This document shows, in pieces, positions 20,301-31,139 of a DNA stretch of 64,000 nucleotides; position 1 is the stretch's first letter, and each line of letters begins with the position of its first letter. A model generated the notes under the pieces. The model had not been told where the DNA came from and ran no database searches. It worked only from the letters and a program-made list of their open reading frames with translations. The position numbers were made by a program, and so were the translations under genes. The DNA is from Paragorgia papillata (Eukaryota > Cnidaria > Anthozoa > Scleralcyonacea > Coralliidae), in NCBI GenBank assembly GCA_035771165.1, contig JAWNZC010000091.1:394501-458500 (forward strand), written 5' to 3'.

Positions 20301-23258
20301 TTCCAGAGAAACGATCAATTATTTGGATACAAAGCTCAAACAAAGTGGTAATTATTTGTTGTTTTATTTTATCAGCTTTGCTTTAGAATAATCTAATGCT
20401 AACAACAGCTTATGATGCTACCTGTGATGGATCATTGTAGATATTTCCAAAAGCAGTAAAATAGTAGCAGCATGAGCATCTGGTGTTAGTCATATAATAT
20501 CATAATAATCATCGATGTTCAAATCTCTTAAAGCAACTGTCTCAAAGTTTGCGCATGAGGAAACCTCGCCAGAAATTTCAGCAACGATGACATTAAAAAG
20601 TAATAGCATGAAATTTCACTGCATAATCTATTAAAACATCCCACTCAATTTAGGCTATTTAGTAAATGACCATCATCGAGCAGGATGTTTAACAGGTAAT
20701 CTATTTCATGCAATTACATGTACATATAAATAAAACAGTCTGCCATTAGGCAGACTAAAATATTAGAGATTTTTGTTGAAGGACTATTTTGAGTGTCAGA
20801 ATATTAGAGCAGTGTACGAGCATCAGAAAGTTTGTAGTTTTGATTCTGTCTTGAAGGCTGTCTGAGGCAGAAATGGGTTAATGCTACAGTATTATCATTG
20901 ATAATACTCATTTTTAATTATTTTTTTCTTCTTCTTTGTGTTATTATTTTTTTTCTTAACAGCTTCCCAGATGTGGTGCCTTTTTAGATTTCTCCCTATC
21001 ATGATCGGAGACCAAGTGGACGAGTAATTAAAAAACTGGCATTGCTTTTAGGAGCTGTGGAACATTGTTCAAATTTGTATGGCTCCGACTATAAAGAAGG
21101 ATGATGTGGCCTACCTTCATATTCTCATTCAAGAGCATCATACAATGTTTAAGGAATTGTATCCCAATGCCTCCATAATTCCAAAGATGCATTTCCTCAT
21201 TCACATTCCTGATGATATAATCAGGTATGGGAATCCTAAATTAGCAAGGTGTTAAATTCAATTAACCCATTTGAGTATGATTTATTTATTGCCATTATGA
21301 GTCTCAAGCAGTCACCCATCCGAATACTAACCCTGTCAGATCAGGCTTAACTTCGGTGAGACCCAGCAGTGAAGCAGCACGCTAACACCACATGCCAACC
21401 ACACCTCCCATCCCATTCACTCCTAAAGAAATTATCTAGTGTGACTTTTTGTGGTCTATTGGCAGCCAATTGCATTCAGTATAAATGGTTGAAAATTAAA
21501 TGTAGTAAGTTGAAGTGGTTTTAACCCTTTCACCACCAGACCTTTTCCCTTGATGAGTAAAATCATCTGGTATTAGCCTGCAGAGTAAAATACTAAAGGG
21601 CCACCATGGTGGTGAAAGGGTTAAGGCCTTTAAATTAAATAAATTATTCAGTCCCCTTTACTTTTTAAAGGTGAACCTGAGATAAGTTGTTTATATGCAT
21701 GTACAGACTGTAGTTAAAATGTTTTAATTGACTTGAAGGTTTGGGCCACCTAGAAATGTTTGGACTATGCGATTTGAGGCGAAGCACAGTTTCTTCAAGG
21801 CATCTGTATCAAAGAACTTCAAGAATATCCCAAAGTCTCTTGCATTTAGACATCAACGGTATGTTATTTTATTACCTCCTTCATAATGACTATAATTATT
21901 AACAAGTACAAATAATAATAAATACCTGTACAGCCCAAACAGCACAATATGGGATTTTTAGACTCCCTGCTTGGGAAATTTAATGAAATATTACCATCTG
22001 GGATATATCACCCCAAGAGATATTTCGTTAAATGGTAATTATACTGAAATTATCTTGAATACTGTATTTATCATAATGCATGATAAAGACGCATGCACTA
22101 AATACCCTGCCATGCAGGTGTACGATTTTTAAGTTCGCACAACACAGCATCATGTCTGGTCAAGTAGTGCAAGCGCTCTCACTGGACAGTTGATTTGTAG
22201 TGCAGTATGGTATCTCATTATGACAGCTATATACACATTATACTGTATATAGTTTATAGTTCATAGTACATGTAGCTAAAACTGATGTCAGTAAGTCCCA
22301 AAAAGATTTTTGATAACATAGAATAATAAATATAATCTTGTTATTTGATCTGATATTGCAGGAACATCTGCTGGAACCTCTTGAAATCACCTGCACAGAG
22401 TACAGGATACCTTTACAGTCGTGATATTGTTGGACCAGGTTTGTAAAAATATGCTCTTATATTATCTAACTTCATTTTGATGAGTTAAATTAATGCAATA
22501 GACAAGTACAAATATCCTGCTGTATCTTTTACTCGTAATTTGTATTTGTGACTCACCATACAGGCTTGCCAAAATATGGCATAATGCAAAATATCCAGCC
22601 ATACTACATACTAAACTGTCTAATAAGATATGTATAAAATTATTCTTTGTTACACTTATGTACTGCGTAACTGCATGTAAATTAAATGCACTATCTATTG
22701 TGTTCCAGGTGATCATAATGTTGATTTGCAACAACACCCACTTGCTCTCTTGTTATATGATGCAGCTGGTTTACCACAACTGCCTGAAACCTTTGTGGGA
22801 AGCAGGTAAAAACTTAGATGTATAAGATTAACTAAACATGGTTATGAATTTAACTATGTATAAGAAGTAGAAAAGATATACATTGTAAAATGTAAAAATT
22901 AATACATTGTAATTTCCACAGGGTTAAACATGTTCAAATCCATGGTATAGAATATCGCCCAGGGTCTGCACTACGAATAGGTGAAATGGATGAAGTTGGA
23001 GAAAGGGACTACCCTTCTTATGGCAACCTGGAGGAAATCGTTATATGGGAAGATGAGAAACATTTTGTTGTAACTGTTCTAAGAACCATAGAATTTAACA
23101 GTCAGCTTATGAGTTACAAAGTTTTGCCAACCGACCAAAAGATTGTAATTTTCCCTCGCAATTTGCCTTGGCCTGGAGTCTTGAATATTGTACTAAAGAA
23201 TGGCAATTATTTTATTGTTGAGAAAGAATCTGCTTTAGTTGAAGACACAGAACTATAG
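17306..23258 (+). pseudogene. CACTA-like transposase, 11 exons, two in-frame stops
   Basis: Exons: 17306-17875, 18151-18267, 18376-18583, 18962-19119, 19635-19811, 19957-20347, 20963-21224, 21739-21858, 22362-22438, 22709-22805 and 22922-23258. All junctions are GT/AG and all phases agree, summing to 838 codons. The N-terminus carries C2H2-like fingers (CDFCNFVC; CASCPQSF with KHYYRQH). Core motifs are YYDDLEIANPLGSKSKIHK, GDTLGSNFVSGFKEGVG with HRFCRHCMA, and HFDVCKCFPEDVMHILLEG, then FEAKHSFFK. These match a transposase type I recall from fish and cnidarian repeats. TAA (21025-21027) and TAG (21049-21051) in exon 7 break it. Removing the 28 bases between them as an intron would shift frame. 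Confidence 0.75.
21290..21420 (-). mobile_element. 5S rRNA-derived SINE-like insertion
   Basis: On the minus strand the sequence reads GAAGTTAAGCCTGATC and GTTAGTATTCGGATGGGTGAC, matching the 3' half of 5S rRNA (GGAAGCTAAGC ... TTAGTACTTGGATGGGAGAC). It ends in a short AATAAATAAAT tail. It lies in the intron between transposase exons 7 and 8. A SINE3-type or 5S pseudogene insertion is likely; it is too diverged to be a functional 5S gene. Confidence 0.6.
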
Positions 23259-23483
23259 AACTGTCATGTATACTCTATTTTTATAATATTCCAATATTAC
23301 ATTATATTTTGTATTAATTAGTGCAACAATTATATATATACTTGAATATTTGTTCACACTGTATCTAGATGAAATTTTTTTACATTTGTTCTTATGAATA
23401 TTAATATTTTGACCCTACAATAATTTATAGGTGCTAATATTAAAGAAATTACTTATTTGAAAATATGTCATATTTCTGTTTTA

Positions 23484-23867
23484 AAGGTGTGTTATTGAAA
23501 AGGTGTGTTTTTGAAAAGGTGTGTTTATTCCTGAAAAGGTGTGTTATTCTGAAAGGTGTGTTTTTGCAAAGGTGTGTTTTCCTTCTAAAGGTGTGTTAAT
23601 TAATACACCTTACTTTTGCAAAAGGTGTGTTGACCAAAATTCTTAGTAGAAGGTGTGTAATTCAACATACTAAGGTGTGTTAATTAGCACACCTAGGTGT
23701 GTTAATTAGCACACCTTGGTGTGTTAATTAACACACAAGGGTGTGTTTTGTAACACACCTTGATGTGTTATGAAATATACACACCAAAAGATGTGTTAAA
23801 ATAACACACCTTTGTGTGTTAATTAACACACCTTCGTGTGTTATTCAACACACCATTTTTTAGAGTG
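23484..23867. repeat. Right subterminal array of GGTGTGTTA motifs
   Basis: Direct copies of AAGGTGTGTT dominate first, then inverted pairs such as GTGTGTTAATTAACACAC up to the terminal AGAGTG. Same motif as the left array. Confidence 0.85.
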
Positions 23868-26800
23868 TGCGTAGACATTAAATTCAAAGTGGTGGGAAAA
23901 CATCGTTCTTCAGGAATTCTATTAACGCCGCTCAATGATGTTGCTAAAATTTGAGCGCTGTTTGTTTTGTTCTACCTCGTAGAATTAAACTATGTAATGT
24001 CTCTCGCCATTCTGCTTTATTTAACAGCCAAAATTCATGTTTCTTTCAAAATAATATTTTCAGACAATCCTGGCCAAAATTAACTCGGACAGTCGCGTAA
24101 AACGAACTTAAGCGCATCAATTCCTAAGATTATGTTCAAATAACATCGCCCCCCACTACCCCCGTTCAATGTTGGTTAGAAAAATGAAATGCAAAGTATG
24201 TTCAGCGCAAATTTTTATCAACATTGAATGGGGGGAGCGGGGGGAATGATTTTTAGAAGGAAATTTGATATCAGATGTGATTTAAGGCGAGGTGTCTGAG
24301 TGATTTTGACCAGGATGGTCTGAAAATGCCATTTCGAAACATAGACGTGTTTTTGCTGTTAAAATAGTGCAGAATGGTGGCAAACGTTACATGTTTTAAT
24401 TCGTCAAATAAAGTATGTTTGAGCATGGTAAAAGATCGTTATGATTAATGTGTTTGCACTACTTTGCATTTCATATCCACGCACATAACACGCTCGCGCC
24501 GCAAACGCCCGCACAAAGCACAAACTGGAAAGCGCCATAAACTCATTATATATGTCTACGTCACCGACTTCTACAGGCGACGGTAAACACGGTAAACACG
24601 CAAAATTTACCTCTTTGTCTAACGATTAGCGCATGAAAGAAAGAACTACACAACGATCGTGCTTTTCAGAATGTTCTCCTACTACAAGTGGTTAGATAAA
24701 GTAGAAACGCAGCCATAATAAACGCGCATGTTAAGAATCCCCACGGTAAACATCGAAAATCAGCGTTTCTTGAATAATTAAGAGTTAGAGGTCATATTTC
24801 TTTTATGTAAAGCCATACATATGTTTACCGTCGTATATTTTTCGTTTGTTGCCATTAGTAGTCGTTTCCAAGTTGGGAATCAAGTTATATTGTTTTTCTA
24901 TAACACACACGTTTAATGCACACAATCGTTGCGTTGCTGCTTGCTAAATGTACCGTGGAAGTGGTTTGTTTACCGTCAAAGAGCTAAAAATCGGTTGTTC
25001 ACCGTCGCCACTAGAACCTGACGTAAGCATATATAATGAGTTTATAACCGCTGTTCACTGTTTGTTTCTTGTCAAGATGGTTTTGGCACAAACGTATTAC
25101 GTGCGACGTGCGTAGACATTACATTCAAAGTGGTGCGAAAACATCGTTCTTCAGGAATTCTATTAACGCCGCTCAATGATATTGCTAAAATTTTAGCGCT
25201 GTTTGTTTTGTTCTACCTCGTAGAATTAAACTATGTAATGTCTCTCGCCATTCTGCTTTATTTTAACAGCCAAAATTCATGTTTCTTTCAAAATAATATT
25301 TTCAGACAATCCTGGCCAAAATTAACTCGGACAGTCGCGTAAAACGAACTTAAGCGCATCAATTCCTAAGATTATGTTCAAATAACATCGCCCCCCACTA
25401 TCCCTGTTCAATGTTGGTTAGAAAAATGAAATGCAAAGTATGTTCAGCGCAAATTTTTATCAACATTGAATGGGCGGAGCGGGGGAATGATTTTTAGAAG
25501 GAAATTTGATATCAGATGTGATTTAAGGCGAGGTGTCCGAGTGATTTTGACCAGGATGGTCTGAAAATGCCATTTCGAAACATAGACGTGTTTTTGCTGT
25601 TAAAATAGTGCAGAATGGTGGCAAACGTTACACGTTTTAATTCGTCAAATAAAGTATGTTTGAGCATGGTAAAAGATCGTTATGATTGATGTGTTTGCAC
25701 TACTTTGCATTTCATATCCACGCACATAACACGCTCGCGCCGCAAACGCCCGCACAAAGCACAAACTGGAAAGCGCCATGAACTCATTATATATGCCTAC
25801 GTCACCGACTTCTACAGGCGACGGTAAACACGGTAAAGACGCAAGATGTACCTCTTTGTCTAACGATTAGCGCATGAAAGAAAGAACTACACAACGATCG
25901 TGCTTTTCAGAATGTTCTCCTACTACAAGTGGTTAGATAAAGTAGAAACGCAGCCATAATAAACGCGCATGTTAAGAATCCCCACGGTAAACATCGAAAA
26001 TCAGCGTTTCTTTAATAATTAAGAGTTAGAGGTCATATTTCTTTTATGTAAAGCCATACATATGTTTACCGTCGTATATTTTTCGTTTGTTGCCATTAGT
26101 AGTTGTTTACATGTTGGGAATCAAGTTATATTGTTTTTCTATAACACACACGTTTAATGCACACAATCGTTGCGTTGCTGCCTGCTAAAAGTACCGTGGA
26201 AGTGGTTTGTTTACCGTCAAAGAGCTAAAAATCGGTTGTTCACCGTCGCCACTAGAACCTGACGTAAGCATATATAATGAATTTATAACCGCTGTTCACT
26301 GTTTGTTTCTTGTCAAGATGATTTTGGCACAAACGTATTGCGTGCGACGTGCGTAGACATTAAATTCAAAGTGGTGCGAAAACGTCGTTCTTCAGGAATT
26401 CTATTAACGCCGCTCAATGATATTGCTAAAATTTGAGCGCTGTTTGTTTTGTTCTACCTCGTAGAATTAAACTATGTAATGTCTCTCGCCATTCTGCTTT
26501 ATTTTAACAGCCAAAATTCATGTTTCTTTCAAAATAATATTTTCAGACAATCCTGGCCAAAATTAACTCGGACAGTCGCGTAAAACGAACTTAAGCGCAT
26601 CAATTCCTAAGATTATGTTCAAATAACATCGCCCCCCACTATCCCTGTTCAATGTTGGTTAGAAAAATGAAATGCAAAGTATGTTCAGCGCAAATTTTTA
26701 TCAACATTGAATGGGCGGAGCGGGGGAATGATTTTTAGAAGGAAATTTGATATCAGATGTGATTTAAGGCGAGGTGTCCGAGTGATTTTGACCAGGATGG

Positions 26801-29800
26801 TCTGAAAATGCCATTTCGAAACATAGACGTGTTTTTGCTGTTAAAATAGTGCAGAATGGTGGCAAACGTTACACGTTTTAATTCGTCAAATAAAGTATGT
26901 TTGAGCATGGTAAAAGATCGTTATGATTGATGTGTTTGCACTACTTTGCATTTCATATCCACGCACATAACACGCTCGCGCCGCAAACGCCCGCACAAAG
27001 CACAAACTGGAAAGCGCCATAAACTCATTATATATGCCTACGTCACCGACTTCTACAGGCGACGGTAAACACGGTAAAGACGCAAGATGTACCTCTTTGT
27101 CTAACGATTAGCGCATGAAAGAAAGAACTACACAACGATCGTGCTTTTCAGAATGTTCTCCTACTACAAGTGGTTAGATAAAGTAGAAACGCAGCCATAA
27201 TAAACGCGCATGTTAAGAATCCCCACGGTAAACATCGAAAATCAGCGTTTCTTTAATAATTAAGAGTTAGAGGTCATATTTCTTTTATGTAAAGCCATAC
27301 ATATGTTTACCGTCGTATATTTTTCGTTTGTTGCCATTAGTAGTTGTTTACATGTTGGGAATCAAGTTATATTGTTTTTCTATAACACACACGTTTAATG
27401 CACACAATCGTTGCGTTGCTGCCTGCTAAAAGTACCGTGGAAGTGGTTTGTTTACCGTCAAAGAGCTAAAAATCGGTTGTTCACCGTCGCCACTAGAACC
27501 TGACGTAAGCATATATAATGAATTTATAACCGCTGTTCACTGTTTGTTTCTTGTCAAGATGATTTTGGCACAAACGTATTGCGTGCGACGTGCGTAGACA
27601 TTAAATTCAAAGTGGTGCGAAAACGTCGTTCTTCAGGAATTCTATTAACGCCGCTCAATGATATTGCTAAAATTTGAGCGCTGTTTGTTTTGTTCTACCT
27701 CGTAGAATTAAACTATGTAATGTCTCTCGCCATTCTGCTTTATTTTAACAGCCAAAATTCATGTTTCTTTCAAAATAATATTTTCAGACAATCCTGGCCA
27801 AAATTAACTCGGACAGTCGCGTAAAACGAACTTAAGCGCATCAATTCCTAAGATTATGTTCAAATAACATCGCCCCCCACTATCCCTGTTCAATGTTGGT
27901 TAGAAAAATGAAATGCAAAGTATGTTCAGCGCAAATTTTTATCAACATTGAATGGGCGGAGCGGGGGAATGATTTTTAGAAGGAAATTTGATATCAGATG
28001 TGATTTAAGGCGAGGTGTCCGAGTGATTTTGACCAGGATGGTCTGAAAATGCCATTTCGAAACATAGACGTGTTTTTGCTGTTAAAATAGTGCAGAATGG
28101 TGGCAAACGTTACACGTTTTAATTCGTCAAATAAAGTATGTTTGAGCATGGTAAAAGATCGTTATGATTGATGTGTTTGCACTACTTTGCATTTCATATC
28201 CACGCACATAACACGCTCGCGCCGCAAACGCCCGCACAAAGCACAAACTGGAAAGCGCCATAAACTCATTATATATGCCTACGTCACCGACTTCTACAGG
28301 CGACGGTAAACACGGTAAAGACGCAAGATGTACCTCTTTGTCTAACGATTAGCGCATGAAAGAAAGAACTACACAACGATCGTGCTTTTCAGAATGTTCT
28401 CCTACTACAAGTGGTTAGATAAAGTAGAAACGCAGCCATAATAAACGCGCATGTTAAGAATCCCCACGGTAAACATCGAAAATCAGCGTTTCTTTAATAA
28501 TTAAGAGTTAGAGGTCATATTTCTTTTATGTAAAGCCATACATATGTTTACCGTCGTATATTTTTCGTTTGTTGCCATTAGTAGTTGTTTACATGTTGGG
28601 AATCAAGTTATATTGTTTTTCTATAACACACACGTTTAATGCACACAATCGTTGCGTTGCTGCCTGCTAAAAGTACCGTGGAAGTGGTTTGTTTACCGTC
28701 AAAGAGCTAAAAATCGGTTGTTCACCGTCGCCACTAGAACCTGACGTAAGCATATATAATGAATTTATAACCGCTGTTCACTGTTTGTTTCTTGTCAAGA
28801 TGATTTTGGCACAAACGTATTGCGTGCGACGTGCGTAGACATTAAATTCAAAGTGGTGCGAAAACGTCGTTCTTCAGGAATTCTATTAACGCCGCTCAAT
28901 GATATTGCTAAAATTTGAGCGCTGTTTGTTTTGTTCTACCTCGTAGAATTAAACTATGTAATGTCTCTCGCCATTCTGCTTTATTTTAACAGCCAAAATT
29001 CATGTTTCTTTCAAAATAATATTTTCAGACAATCCTGGCCAAAATTAACTCGGACAGTCGTGTAAAACGAACTTAAGCGGATCAATTCCTAAGATTATGT
29101 TCAAATAACATCGCCCCCCACTACCCCCGTTCAATGTTGGTTAGAAAAATGAAATGCAAAGTATGTTCAGCGCAAATTTTTATCTACATTGAATAGGGGG
29201 AGCGGGGGGAATGTTTTTAGAAGGAAATTTGATATCAGATGTGATTTAAGGCGAGGTGTGGGAGTGATTTTAACCAGGATTATCTGAAAATGCCATTTCG
29301 AAACATAGACGTGTTTTTGCTGTTAAAATAGTGCAGAATGGTGGCAAACGTTAGATGTTTTAATTCGTCAAATAAAGTATGTTTGAGCATGGTAAAAGAT
29401 CGTTATGATTAATGTGTTTGCACTACTTTGCATTTCATATCCACGCACATAACACGCTCGCGCCGCAAACGCCCGCACAAAGCACAAACTGGAAAGCGCC
29501 ATAAACTCATTATATATGCCTACGTCACCGACTTCTACAGGCGACGGTAAACACGGTAAACACGCAAAATGTACCTCTTTGTCTAACGATTAGCGCATGA
29601 AAGAAAGAACTTCACAACGATCGTGCTTTTCAGAATGTTCTCCTACTACAATGGTTAGATAAAGTAGAAACGCAGCCATAATAAACGCGCATGTTAAGAA
29701 TCCCCACGGTAAACATCGAAAATCAGCGTTTCTTGAATAATTAAGAGTTAGAGGTCATATTTCTTTTATGTAAAGCCATACATATGTTTACCGTCGTATA

Positions 29801-29820
29801 TTTTTCGTTTGTTGCCATTA
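23868..29820. repeat. 1.24-kb macrosatellite, right part
   Basis: It resumes exactly at the phase where the left part stops. Unit starts fall at 24064, 25306, 26547, 27788 and 29029 (periods 1241-1242). The last unit ends at about 29820, internal position 791, where another repeat array begins. Units starting at 25306, 26547 and 27788 share private variants (for example CTATCCCTGTTC and GGTAAAGACGCAAGATG) and look recently homogenised. Confidence 0.95.
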
Positions 29821-30420
29821 CACAGCAAAAAATCACTTTCTTAACAAGAAAAATTTTCTTGATTCAAGAAAAATTTTCTTGACTGAAGAAAAATTTTCTT
29901 GAGTCAAGAAAAATTTTCTTGATTCAAGAGAGATTTTCTTAACATAAGAAAATGTTTCTTATCATCAGGAAACATGTCTTATGGTAAGAAAATATTTCTT
30001 ATGGTAAGAAAATATTTCTTATGGTAAGAAAATATTTCTTATGGTAAGAAAATATTTCTTATGGTAAGAAAATATTTCTTATGGTAAGAAAAATTGTCTT
30101 ATCATAAGAAATTTTTTTTAATAACCATGAAATGTTTTGCTATTGGAGTATAATAAAACAATGAGAATTTTGTTCTTACTATATATATATTGGGTAAAAA
30201 ATAGGCATTTAAACTGATTTCTTATGACAAGGAAATTTTTCAAATGATAAGATTTTTTATAAGAATCTTTTTTCTTATGACAAGAAATTTTTTCTTATGA
30301 CAAGAAATGTTTTCTTATAACAAGAAAGTTTTTCTTATGACAAGAAATTTTTTCTTATGACAAGAATCTTCTTATGACAAGAAAATTTTTCTTATGACAA
30401 TAATACTTTTTAAAATATGA
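29821..30420. repeat. Palindromic AAGAAAATATTTCTTATGG array, possible transposon end
   Basis: It starts with CACAGCAAAAAATCAC right at the broken satellite edge. A first block of AAGAAAAATTTTCTTGA palindromes follows, then about seven near-identical 20-bp units of the type TATGGTAAGAAAATATTTCT, then a second block with CTTATGACAAGAAA units. The CAC start and dense palindromes resemble a CACTA-type end, but no partner end (GCTGTG) is found in the window. Confidence 0.6.
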
Positions 30421-30826
30421 AATGTCTTTATATAGAATATAATATAGCACAAAAATTTGGAGAATAAGAAACTTTTTTCTTAGAGTTATAGACTTGCTGC
30501 ATAATTGCAGAATGGCTTACAATAAGAAAAATTTTATTTGTATATTTGACAAAAACAACTTTACTAAAAATTCTCCTGTGGAAAACCGGCTTAACAATTT
30601 ATCGCTAAATGTTTAAGACCATGATTTAAAATATTAAGATAATACTATTATTAAAATAAGAAAAAGTGGTGGCTCCATTGTCGAAAGTGACAAGAGAAAT
30701 CGTACCAAGAAAAGCGCTAGAATTACGCGAGAAAAGCGCGAGAATTGCGCGAGAATATCCCGTGATGCCTTTTTTACGACATTGCAGAATATTTTTAATA
30801 TGTACAGTCAAATCTCTCTACAAGGG

Positions 30827-30827
<1 letters not shown>
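30421..30827. other. No gene recognised
   Basis: AT-rich sequence followed by a short stretch with repeated AAAAGCGC/GCGCGAGAAT words (30700-30760). No feature can be supported. Confidence 0.3.

Positions 30828-30906
<79 letters not shown>
30828..30906. repeat. (CA)n microsatellite
   Basis: About 39 AC dinucleotides in a row, ending in CATACATAC. Apparent reading frames through it are artefacts. Confidence 0.98.
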
Positions 30907-30911
<5 letters not shown>

Positions 30912-31139
30912 TACAACATGTCTATAGGATCCAAGTACTTATAGCAGTGCTAATAGATCGAGTAACAGACATTGAATGTGCATGCGAGCGAGATCACCGG
31001 GAATGCAGGATAATCTTGAATTCTACGACGTAGTGTATATAAAGAGGACTGGTGTTGATGCAGCGACGTGAGTAGGCATGATTATTCGTATTTTTTTTAA
31101 TTAGTTGTATTTTTCCACATTTTTTTTTCATTGTTAAAG

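Larger units (their letters stand above)
11882..23867. mobile_element. Complete 11,986-bp CACTA/EnSpm-like DNA transposon with two divergent genes
   Basis: The ends are CACTCTAAAAAAGGTGTGTT (5') and the complement AACACACC.TTTTTTAGAGTG (3', one mismatch), flanked by a TG duplication (11880-11881 and 23868-23869). The satellite reads GACGTGCGTAGAC when the element is removed, which fixes the boundaries. Both ends hold arrays of GGTGTGTTA in both orientations, typical CACTA subterminal transposase-binding repeats. Inside are a C2H2/DDE-type transposase (plus strand) and a SAM-domain partner (minus strand), transcribed away from a shared central promoter. CACTA elements usually give 2-3 bp duplications, consistent with this. 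The superfamily call rests on ends, duplication and transposase motifs seen by eye. Confidence 0.8.

Noticed and set aside
21024..21051. A 28-bp intron removing both stops in transposase exon 7
   Set aside because: Length is not a multiple of three and would shift the frame; also far below usual intron size.
21300..21400. Functional 5S rRNA gene
   Set aside because: Only part of 5S is recognisable and it is diverged; SINE or pseudogene is more likely.
25130..25342. 70-codon frame in one satellite unit
   Set aside because: Open only in this unit because of a single variant (TTTTAGCG for TTTGAGCG); other units are stopped.
29985..30090. Regular 20-bp repeats that could suggest a CRISPR array
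   Set aside because: Units are directly adjacent without unique spacers, and the setting is eukaryotic; it is a palindromic tandem array.
30666..31033. Frames with Thr-His runs
   Set aside because: Produced by the (CA)n microsatellite.
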